From Prevotellaceae bacterium UBA4301 (GTDB lineage: Bacteria; Bacteroidota; Bacteroidia; Bacteroidales; Bacteroidaceae): DNA of 11,433 bases. Under the pieces are notes generated by a model. That model was not told the origin of the DNA. It saw nothing but the letters and a program-made list of their open reading frames with translations, and searched no databases. The stretch lies in the NCBI GenBank assembly GCA_002395775.1, contig DGUV01000042.1, positions 1 through 11,433 on the forward strand, given 5' to 3'. Positions 5,569 through 11,433 of this stretch are shown here, in pieces. The position numbers and the translations under genes are program-made. Each line of letters opens with the position of its first letter. Within the stretch, counting starts at the first letter, position 1.

Positions 5569-7661
5569 CTTTTCGAAAAGATTCTTTGCAACCATTTGTC
5601 CCTGCGCGTAACGGCTCGCCCGTTAGGCGCAAACACCGAAACCGCGTCCATGGGTTCGCCCCACTGGTCGGGATAGAGCAGCATGACGCTGGTGTGACTG
5701 AAATAGCGATGGATGAGTAGTGGCAACTTTTCGAACTGTGCCTGATAGGAAATGAAATCGGGACGCGCTGTCACGATGACCAGCATGTAGTCCTTGCCCA
5801 GGCGCGATTCCAGTGACAGCAGTTGCGACCAACGTGACATGTCGAAGAACTCAGAGCGCAGGTTGCTGTGCTTCTGACTCATGTAACCCTGTATGTAGGG
5901 CATCGTATCGGGATGGGCATGGAACTCAACATGACAATCCAGCTGCTCTCCTATGCGGCTCACGTGTTCCAACCATTTGTAAAAGCCCACCTCGTACTCT
6001 GCCTTTTGGGGCACAGCCACCACGATGCGCCGCAAAGTGCCTGGAGGTACGATGCTGCGAAGAGCCATCACCTCACGATGACATCCAGCTATCAGGTTGT
6101 CCAGGTCCGGACCCAACGACGAACGAGGCATGTCGGTCGTGCGGTCGGCAAGGCTGACAATCACCTCACCACACTCGTTCTCCACCATGGTGTGCAGGAT
6201 GCCACTGGCAATGTTGGTCGAGACCCGGTTCATCGTCATCATGCTCACGTCGGCGGCCGAAGCTATCTCCTGCGCCATAGCCAGCATCTCACGTCCTTGC
6301 TGATGGCTCGGCTTCCCCACCTCATCGTCATAGGAGACGGTCAGGCCTATCAAGCTTTCCGGGATGTAAGGGTTGCGGATGAGCATGGCCATCTGGGTCA
6401 TCACACCCACATAGGCCTCCTGGGAATAAGCCACCAGACACTTGCCGTGATACGAACCGCGATTCTCCTCCAGCTGAGTTTCCTTCAAAGCCAAGCGACG
6501 GGCTCCGTAGGTCGTGGCCAACGAAGAGATGATGCACGAGAACAGAATGAGCATGACCGTGCCGTTGAGCACCGAATTGTCCATCAGGTTAACGGCAGGG
6601 TCGGTGCCTATCATCACTATCGCCAGCGCACCTGCGGCATGTGAATTGGTCAGCCCAAACATCAGCATGCTGCTATCACGGTCGCCCCGCGAAGTAATTC
6701 TCATGACCTCCGCTGCCAGCAATTTGCCCAGCGTGGCTGCCACGACCATAACGAAGACTATCCAGATGGTCGTGGTATCGCGGAAGAGAATGTTGACATC
6801 AATAATCATGCCCACGCCGATGAGGAAGTAGGGGATGAACAGGGCGTTGCCCACGAATTCGATACGATTCATGAGCGGCGAGGTGCGAGGTATGAGACGG
6901 TTCACTACCAAGCCTGCCAGAAATGCGCCAAGCAAGCCTTCAAGCCCTGCCAGTTCGGCCAAGGCGGCACTGAGGAACATCAGCGAAAGGATGAAGATGA
7001 ACTGCATGACGCTGTCGTCATAGCGACGCAGAAACCACCGCCCCAACCTGGGGAAAGCCAGAATGACAAACAGCCCATAAGCCACACACTTCAAGGCAAA
7101 CCACAGCCAGAAGTGCCAATCAGAGTCGGCCCTCATCCGCCCCACAGTCACTGCCACCAGCAACAGGGCAAGGAAAATGGCTATGACGGTGGCCACCACA
7201 GAAATGACCACACTGCGATGCCTTCCCAATCCATAGCGACGAGCTATGGGGTAGGACACCAGTGTGTGGGAGGCAAACAGACATCCCAAAAGGGACGAGG
7301 TGCCTGGCCCATAGTGGAGTATGAACTGAGCCGATGCTCCCCCTATAAGAAGAGGTATGAAGAACGTGAGCAAACCGAACTGCAGCCCACGCCGCCCATA
7401 GTGCTCCACACTGCCCATGTCCAACTCCAACGCAGCCAGGAACATGATGTAGTAGATGCCCACCTGACCGAATATCTCGAACGAGCGGTCACGTTCTATT
7501 ACATTCAGTCCGAATGGACCAATGATAACGCCCGCCAGCATCAGGCCAATGATGTGCGGAACGCGTATGCGACGCAGCAGCAACGGAGCAAAGAGGATGA
7601 TGACCAGGACAAGGAAAAAGGTCCATGTGGGGTCTGTTATCAGTGCTGGAGTAGTATTCAT
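5565..7661 (-). CDS. CPA2-family cation/proton antiporter with universal-stress-like C-terminal tail
   Basis: The 698-residue product has an N-terminal membrane half of about 12-13 helices (residues 13 to about 390) of the monovalent cation:proton antiporter-2 family, followed by a soluble half of about 300 residues. Family marks include RVPHIIGLMLAGVIIGPFGL (33-52), the ELDMG segment (79-83), FASHTLVSYPIARRYGLG (129-146) and LAGLEGLLGAFLAGLVVNRL. The soluble part has two universal-stress-protein-like stretches (for example LRRIVVAVPQKAEYEVGFYK), suggesting cytoplasmic control of transport. One oddity: around residues 157-164 the helix reads ATVIAIFL, where I expect TMITDTLA in Bacteroidetes relatives, so the acidic ion-binding residue appears to be Ile162. 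The ATG is at 7661. The TAG stop shares two bases with the LolD stop. Substrate (sodium or potassium) is not determinable. Confidence 0.85.
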   Translation of the reverse strand: MNTTPALITDPTWTFFLVLVIILFAPLLLRRIRVPHIIGLMLAGVIIGPFGLNVIERDRSFEIFGQVGIYYIMFLAALELDMGSVEHYGRRGLQFGLLTFFIPLLIGGASAQFILHYGPGTSSLLGCLFASHTLVSYPIARRYGLGRHRSVVISVVATVIAIFLALLLVAVTVGRMRADSDWHFWLWFALKCVAYGLFVILAFPRLGRWFLRRYDDSVMQFIFILSLMFLSAALAELAGLEGLLGAFLAGLVVNRLIPRTSPLMNRIEFVGNALFIPYFLIGVGMIIDVNILFRDTTTIWIVFVMVVAATLGKLLAAEVMRITSRGDRDSSMLMFGLTNSHAAGALAIVMIGTDPAVNLMDNSVLNGTVMLILFSCIISSLATTYGARRLALKETQLEENRGSYHGKCLVAYSQEAYVGVMTQMAMLIRNPYIPESLIGLTVSYDDEVGKPSHQQGREMLAMAQEIASAADVSMMTMNRVSTNIASGILHTMVENECGEVIVSLADRTTDMPRSSLGPDLDNLIAGCHREVMALRSIVPPGTLRRIVVAVPQKAEYEVGFYKWLEHVSRIGEQLDCHVEFHAHPDTMPYIQGYMSQKHSNLRSEFFDMSRWSQLLSLESRLGKDYMLVIVTARPDFISYQAQFEKLPLLIHRYFSHTSVMLLYPDQWGEPMDAVSVFAPNGRAVTRRDKWLQRIFSKS

Positions 7662-7665
7662 GGTG

Positions 7666-7673
7666 CAAAAATA
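7666..7673 (-). promoter_or_regulatory. Candidate -7 element for the antiporter gene
   Basis: On the minus strand TATTTTTG (7673-7666) fits TAnnTTTG, but no TTG lies at the usual upstream distance and the box ends only 4 bp before the ATG. If used, the mRNA would be nearly leaderless. The call is weak. Confidence 0.25.
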
Positions 7674-7680
7674 CGAAATA

Positions 7681-7722
7681 TTTGTGAATTGTGAATTGCG
7701 AATTGTGAATTATTATGTAACT
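7681..7722. repeat. Heptad tandem array overlapping the MFS promoter
   Basis: Six 7-nt units start at 7681, 7688, 7695, 7702, 7709 and 7716. The first four are ATTGTGA-like (TTTGTGA, ATTGTGA, ATTGCGA, ATTGTGA); the last two are degenerate. Unit 3 contains the -33 TTG and unit 6 begins the -7 box, the same arrangement as at 3470-3511. Confidence 0.7.
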
Positions 7723-7725
7723 TTG
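7696..7725 (+). promoter_or_regulatory. Bacteroidetes-type promoter for the MFS-asd genes
   Basis: TTG (7696-7698) and TAACTTTG (7718-7725) are separated by 19 bp, identical in spacing and -7 sequence to the rplS promoter. The MFS ATG at 7754 follows 28 bp after the -7 box. Confidence 0.62.
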
Positions 7726-7753
7726 CACCCACATTCAGCACGAGAGGTCGTCA

Positions 7754-8977
7754 ATGGAAAGACTCTGGAACAGAAACTATTGCAAGGTGATGGCAGCCAA
7801 TTTCCTTCTTTTTGCTGCCTTTTATCTCTTCACTCCGCTTCTGCCCATCTACCTTAGCGAGCATTTTGGTGCCACCAAGGACGTAGTGGGCATGGTGCTG
7901 TCGCTGTTCTCTGTCACGGCGTTGGTGTGCCGCCCCTTCAGCGGGTATTTCGTCGATTCCTTCCCTCGCAAACGAGTCCTCATGGTGTGCTTCGCCTTGT
8001 TTTCCGCCTTCTTCGTAGGCTATCTGACAGCAGGCACCCTGCTTCTCTTTGCCGTGGTGCGCACCCTGCACGGCGGTCCCTTCGGGGCTGTCACCGTGGC
8101 CAACTCCACCGTGGCCATCGACGTCCTGCCTTCTTCGCGCCGCACCGAGGGCATTGGCTATTATGGGCTCAGCAACAATCTGGCCATGGCATTGGCACCC
8201 ACCATAGGCATCGGGATCTTCAAACTCTTCCACAGTTTCGAGCTGCTCTTCTGGCTCTCCCTGCTGATGGCCTGCCTGGGCATGGCCGTCGATGCCACCG
8301 TGCGCCTGCCTCACAAGGAACAGGTCAAGAACAAAGCCCCTCTGTCGCTCGACCGCTTCTTCCTCCTGCGTGGCTGGCTGCTGGGGTTCAACATGGTGGC
8401 CTTCGGATTCTGCTTCGGTGTGCTCAGCACCTATCTGGCCATCTACAGTCAGGAAACCATGGGCATCACGGGGGGCACTGGCACCTATTTCATGCTCCTT
8501 TCTGCCGGTCTCATGCTGTCCCGCCTGCAAGGTGCCCGCTCGCTGCGCCAAGGCCGGCTGACCCACAACGCCGCCACCGGCATGTGCATCTCGCTCCTTG
8601 GCTACACCTTATTTATATTAATGCCCACACTCGCACAATCGTCCATTATCAATTATCCATTGTCCATGGCCATAGGCTACTATGGCTCGGCACTGCTCAT
8701 CGGGTTGGGCAACGGACACATGTGGCCCGCCTTCCAGAACATGACCATCAGTGTGGCACGAAACAACCAGCGCGGCACGGCCAACTCCACCATACTCATC
8801 TCATGGGACATAGGCATGGGACTGGGTGTGCTGGGTGGGGGCGTAGTGGCCGAATATCTGGGCTACGGCATTGCCTTCTGGACGGTCGTAGCGGTCAACC
8901 TCTGCGGTGTGCTCACCTATTTTCTCGCCACCCGCAGCTTCTTCCTCCATCGCAACCTCAACCCCTTAGTTCACTGA
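7754..8977 (+). CDS. Major facilitator superfamily (MFS) transporter
   Basis: The 407-residue product has about 12 predicted membrane helices in two halves joined by a basic loop (about residues 180-200), the standard MFS layout. The cytoplasmic motif A between helices 2 and 3 is visible as GYFVDSFPRKRVL, and RTLHGGPFGAV follows in helix 4. The substrate is unknown; the closest pattern I recall is the drug or metabolite efflux type found in Bacteroidales. It has its own promoter at 7696-7725. asd starts 22 bp after its stop, so the two genes are probably cotranscribed, though a functional link is unproven. One stretch (SSIINYPLSMA) is encoded by a heptad repeat array and may be an added segment near a helix boundary. 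Confidence 0.85.
   Translation: MERLWNRNYCKVMAANFLLFAAFYLFTPLLPIYLSEHFGATKDVVGMVLSLFSVTALVCRPFSGYFVDSFPRKRVLMVCFALFSAFFVGYLTAGTLLLFAVVRTLHGGPFGAVTVANSTVAIDVLPSSRRTEGIGYYGLSNNLAMALAPTIGIGIFKLFHSFELLFWLSLLMACLGMAVDATVRLPHKEQVKNKAPLSLDRFFLLRGWLLGFNMVAFGFCFGVLSTYLAIYSQETMGITGGTGTYFMLLSAGLMLSRLQGARSLRQGRLTHNAATGMCISLLGYTLFILMPTLAQSSIINYPLSMAIGYYGSALLIGLGNGHMWPAFQNMTISVARNNQRGTANSTILISWDIGMGLGVLGGGVVAEYLGYGIAFWTVVAVNLCGVLTYFLATRSFFLHRNLNPLVH
8638..8665. repeat. Heptad array inside the MFS coding sequence
   Basis: Four 7-nt units start at 8638, 8645, 8652 and 8659 (ATCGTCC, ATTATCA, ATTATCC, ATTGTCC). The array is AT-rich against a GC-rich gene and stays in frame, encoding about SSIINYPLSM before helix sequence resumes. 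It matches the word family found at promoters and in a signal peptide elsewhere in the window. Confidence 0.65.
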
Positions 8978-8999
8978 AAAAACATAATCCTTACATAAT

Positions 9000-10019
9000 A
9001 TGAGAGTAGCAATTGTAGGCGCCAGTGGCGCAGTAGGGCAGGAATTCCTGCGAGTGCTCGACGAGCGCAACTTCCCCATCGACGAACTTCTGCTGTTTGG
9101 CAGCCAGCGCAGTGCCGGCACCAAATACACCTTCCGTGGCAAGGAAGTGGAGGTGAAACTCCTGCAGCACAACGACGACTTCAAGGGCGTGGACATCGCC
9201 TTCACCAGTGCAGGAGCCGGCACAAGCCGTGAATTTGCCGAGACCATCACCAAGCACGGAGCCGTGATGATTGACAACTCCAGCGCCTTCCGCATGGACG
9301 AGGACGTGCCCCTGGTCGTTCCCGAATGCAACGCCGAGGACGCCCTGCAGCGTCCCCGTGGCATCATTGCCAACCCCAACTGCACCACCATCGTCATGGT
9401 CGTTGCCCTCCAGTGCCTGGAACGCCTGAGCCACATCCGTCGCATCCATGTAGCCTCCTATCAGGCAGCCAGTGGAGCGGGAGCCGCCGCCATGGCCGAA
9501 CTGGAGCAGCAGTATCGCGAAGTGCTGGACGGGAAGCCTGTGACCGTCGATAAGTTTGCCTATCAGTTGGCCTACAATGTCATTCCCCAGATTGACGTCT
9601 TCACCGACAACGGCTATACCAAGGAAGAGATGAAGATGTTCAACGAGACCAAGAAGATTATGCACACCGACGCCGCCTGCTCGGCCATGTGCGTCCGCGT
9701 GCCCTCCCTGCGCAGCCACTCCGAAGCCATTTGGGTTGAGACCGAGCAACCCGTCTCGCCCGAGGCCTTTGCCCAGGCCATCCGTGAGGGAGAAGGCGTG
9801 CAACTGATGGACGACCCCAAAAACAAGGTCTATCCCATGCCCCTGTTCCTGGCTGGCAAGGACGATGTCTATGTAGGTCGCATCCGCAAGGATCTGGCCA
9901 ACGAGAACGGACTCACCTTCTGGCTTGTGGGCGACCAAATCAAGAAGGGCGCTGCCCTCAACGCCGTCCAGATTGCCGAATATCTGGTGAAGGTTGGCAA
10001 CGTGCCCGCAAAACAATAA
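9000..10019 (+). CDS. asd: Aspartate-semialdehyde dehydrogenase
   Basis: Asd reduces aspartyl phosphate to aspartate semialdehyde with NADPH in the cytoplasm, the branch point to lysine/diaminopimelate, threonine and methionine. The 339-residue product has the nucleotide-binding loop GASGAVG (7-13), the DNSSAFRM segment (92-99), the catalytic NPNCTT with Cys128, the SYQAASGAG segment (153-161), and RVPSLRSHSE (233-242), in which Arg233 and His240 should bind substrate and act as base. Length and motif spacing fit the bacterial Asd family. ATG 9000 starts directly with the dinucleotide fold (MRVAIVGASG). The gene lies 22 bp after the MFS gene without its own recognisable promoter and ends at a strong hairpin terminator. 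Confidence 0.96.
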   Translation: MRVAIVGASGAVGQEFLRVLDERNFPIDELLLFGSQRSAGTKYTFRGKEVEVKLLQHNDDFKGVDIAFTSAGAGTSREFAETITKHGAVMIDNSSAFRMDEDVPLVVPECNAEDALQRPRGIIANPNCTTIVMVVALQCLERLSHIRRIHVASYQAASGAGAAAMAELEQQYREVLDGKPVTVDKFAYQLAYNVIPQIDVFTDNGYTKEEMKMFNETKKIMHTDAACSAMCVRVPSLRSHSEAIWVETEQPVSPEAFAQAIREGEGVQLMDDPKNKVYPMPLFLAGKDDVYVGRIRKDLANENGLTFWLVGDQIKKGAALNAVQIAEYLVKVGNVPAKQ

Positions 10020-10038
10020 TAAGGCACGCTCCGGCAAC

Positions 10039-10081
10039 AACAAAGAGCCGCAGACCGATGTAGGGTCTGCGGCTCTTTGTT
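10039..10081. terminator. Perfect 18-bp hairpin, bidirectional terminator
   Basis: Bases 10039-10056 pair without mismatch with 10064-10081 around a 7-nt loop (GATGTAG). The stem core is AGAGCCGCAGACC, and A/T-rich ends (AACAAA / TTTGTT) act as the U-rich side on both strands. It lies 19 bp after the asd stop and 22 bp before the end of the convergent lipoprotein gene, so it can serve both. Confidence 0.85.
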
Positions 10082-10103
10082 CTATGAATAAGTCAGGTAG
10101 GGA

Positions 10104-10802
10104 TTACCTGCGCCTTGCCTTCCACGTAGGCACGCCCGTGTTGCAGGGATAGACTGCTGCCATGTGGACACGCCAGACAAGGGTGCTGTAGGCAGGAACA
10201 TCGTCCTTGGCCGTGGCGTCGTAGGCCAGGCGGGCAGGGACATACACCATCCAGTCGTCGCCTTCCACCATATATTGCAGTGCCGTGGAGAAGCCTGGCA
10301 CAAAGGACGAAACGGGTCCGAGCTGCGGAGCTGCCGTCTGGGCATCGAAGGGTCCGAAGTAGCTCTGAGTGAACACAAACTGGCGCAGGCTGTCCACCTC
10401 TTGTCCCCGGTCGTTATAGAGGCGATAGGTGGTGGGCATCATCCAGCCACGGAAACTGATGCGCACGGAATCGCTCCATGCAGGAGAGTAGTCGCCCGTG
10501 CCGTGCGAAATGATGCGCACACAAATGCTGTCGTCCACGCGCCCCGTGTTGTAGTCCTGCGCTTGGTCAAGGCGTTTCAGCATGCGCCACTGGCAGTGGT
10601 CCTCCCACCCCTCGCCGTACTGGGCCTTGGCAGCGCGGATGGCCGTGCGGGCAGAATCGGCAGCCGACCTGAACCAAGCTTCGTTTCTGGCCTGCCAATT
10701 GTAGTAGGGGTCATAGTCGGGCTCGTCTTCGCTGCAGGCAGCAAGTGCTGCGGCGAGCGAGAGGACAAGCAACGAACTGAAAAGGTGCTTCAGGGGTTTC
10801 AT
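10104..10802 (-). CDS. FKBP-type peptidyl-prolyl isomerase-like lipoprotein
   Basis: The 232-residue product begins with a lipoprotein signal peptide ending in LAAC (lipid-modified Cys23). SEDEPD follows directly, an acidic tail like the Bacteroidetes lipoprotein export signal, so it is probably displayed at the cell surface. The C-terminal half is FKBP-like: VRIISHGTG, SVRISFRGWM, VDSLRQFVF, then PGFSTALQYMVEGDDWMVYV, LAYD and a final hydrophobic strand. Several usual catalytic-pocket residues differ: FDS is VDS, the tryptophan of the VxGW motif is Phe (PGF), and LAYG is LAYD, so isomerase activity may be weak. The middle region (about 25-85) is helical and family-specific. ATG 10802 is preferred over the in-frame TTG at 10808. 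The gene lies 16 bp after glyS and is probably cotranscribed with it. Confidence 0.82.
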   Translation of the reverse strand: MKPLKHLFSSLLVLSLAAALAACSEDEPDYDPYYNWQARNEAWFRSAADSARTAIRAAKAQYGEGWEDHCQWRMLKRLDQAQDYNTGRVDDSICVRIISHGTGDYSPAWSDSVRISFRGWMMPTTYRLYNDRGQEVDSLRQFVFTQSYFGPFDAQTAAPQLGPVSSFVPGFSTALQYMVEGDDWMVYVPARLAYDATAKDDVPAYSTLVWRVHMAAVYPCNTGVPTWKARRR

Positions 10803-10835
10803 TATCAATGTAGTCTTATCAATTATCGATTTTCC
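10801..10835. repeat. Heptad array across the glyS / lipoprotein gene junction
   Basis: Five 7-nt units start at 10801, 10808, 10815, 10822 and 10829 on the plus strand (ATTATCA, ATGTAGT, CTTATCA, ATTATCG, ATTTTCC). The second and last are degenerate. The array covers the last codons and stop of glyS (KIDN then TGA), the 16-bp gap and the start codon of the lipoprotein gene. Confidence 0.5.
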
Positions 10836-11433
10836 GCAGCAGTGAGGTGATGCTGACCTTGTCCTCGATGATGGAGCGCAGGTCGGCGATGTTGACGCGG
10901 TGCTGCTCCATGGTGTCGCGGTCGCGCAGGGTGACGGTGTTGTCCTCCATGGTCTGCTGGTCGACGGTGACGCAGTAGGGGCAGCCGATGGCGTCCATGC
11001 GGCGATAGCGCTTGCCTATCTGGTCCTTCTCCTCGTACTTGCAGTTGAAGTGGAAGCGCAGGTCCTTGATGATTTCCTGTGCCTTCTCGGGCAGTCCGTC
11101 CTTCTTGGTGAGGGGGAAGACGGCCAACTTGACAGGGGCCAGGGCTGCGGGCAACTTCAGCACGACGCGGCTCTCGCCGTTGGGCAGCTGCTCCTCGCAG
11201 TAGCTGTGGCACATGACGCTGAGGAACATGCGGTCCACGCCGATGGAGGTCTCGATGACGAACGGCGTGTAGCTTTCGTTGGTCTCGGGGTCGAAGTACT
11301 CAATCTTCTTGCCCGAGTATTTGGCGTGCTGCGAGAGGTCGAAGTTGGTGCGCGAGTGTATGCCTTCCACCTCCTTGAAGCCGAAGGGCATGTGGAACTC
11401 GATGTCGGTGGCGGCGTTGGCGTAGTGGGCCAG
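10819..11433 (-). CDS. glyS: Glycyl-tRNA synthetase, C-terminal part (cut by window edge)
   Basis: Only the last 204 residues are visible; the gene continues beyond position 11433. This is the alpha2, single-chain class II glycyl-tRNA synthetase, which charges tRNA-Gly. Visible marks are the HMPFGFKEVEGIHSRTNFDL segment and YSGKKIEYFDPETNESYTPF, then class II motif 3 as FVIETSIGVDRMFLSV with its conserved arginine. The anticodon-binding domain follows (ALAPVKLAVFPLTKKDGLP, then DAIGCPYCVTVDQQTMEDNT and VTLRDRDTMEQHRV). The stop is TGA at 10821-10819. The FKBP-like lipoprotein gene follows 16 bp downstream. The promoter and N-terminal catalytic motifs lie outside the window. Confidence 0.95.
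   Translation of the reverse strand: MAHYANAATDIEFHMPFGFKEVEGIHSRTNFDLSQHAKYSGKKIEYFDPETNESYTPFVIETSIGVDRMFLSVMCHSYCEEQLPNGESRVVLKLPAALAPVKLAVFPLTKKDGLPEKAQEIIKDLRFHFNCKYEEKDQIGKRYRRMDAIGCPYCVTVDQQTMEDNTVTLRDRDTMEQHRVNIADLRSIIEDKVSITSLLRKIDN

Noticed and set aside
7751..8566. Minus-strand frame of 271 codons opposite the MFS gene
   Set aside because: Its product is hydrophilic and rich in Gln, His and Glu, the usual complement of membrane-protein codons; the MFS frame explains the DNA.
8991..10043. Long open frame of 350 codons on the minus strand opposite asd
   Set aside because: It lies wholly over asd, whose motifs are complete. GC-rich genes commonly leave long open antisense frames, and its His/Gly/Val-rich product matches no family.

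Overview
The window looks like the chromosome of a Bacteroidales bacterium, most likely a Prevotella-type genome (inference). The signs are: a PorT-family protein of the type IX secretion system; promoters of the Bacteroidetes form (TTG, 19 bp, TAnnTTTG) rather than the sigma-70 form; few Shine-Dalgarno sites; a lipoprotein with an acidic surface-export tail; and a Bro-N family gene of the kind common in these genomes. Most of the window is ordinary core metabolism and housekeeping. I found no rRNA, tRNA, CRISPR array or insertion sequence.

Layout. Positions 1-930 are a decayed accessory stretch: a frameshifted Bro-N gene on the minus strand running off the left edge, a short orphan reading frame that ends inside a GC-rich inverted repeat, and two octamer-period tandem arrays. 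porT (931-1680, +) follows. Convergent to it is a two-gene minus-strand set encoding a 5'-nucleotidase-like enzyme split into two exported proteins, the C-terminal-domain gene upstream and the catalytic metallophosphatase gene downstream. A divergent promoter region separates these from rplS (L19, +), which ends at a clear terminator. Next come a CvfB-like S1-domain RNA-binding protein and a LolD-type ABC ATPase (+). The LolD stop codon overlaps the stop of a convergent CPA2-type antiporter with a cytoplasmic universal-stress-like tail (-). A second divergent promoter region leads to an MFS transporter and asd (+). A perfect 18-bp hairpin terminator separates asd from the last minus-strand pair, the 3' part of the glycyl-tRNA synthetase gene followed by an FKBP-type surface lipoprotein.

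The most interesting signal is not a gene. At least nine places carry degenerate tandem arrays with an exact 7- or 8-nt period (heptads such as ATTGTCC, ATTATGA, ATTGTGA and ATGGCAA; octads such as AAATCGTT and CTCATTTT). They lie at promoters, gene junctions, start codons, the hydrophobic cores of two signal peptides, and inside the MFS gene. In the two divergent promoter regions the -33 and -7 elements fall in the same slots of the heptad array (units 3 and 6). A second point is that the antiporter seems to lack the acidic residue expected in its ion-binding helix. Family assignments rest on motif recognition alone, with no database search.
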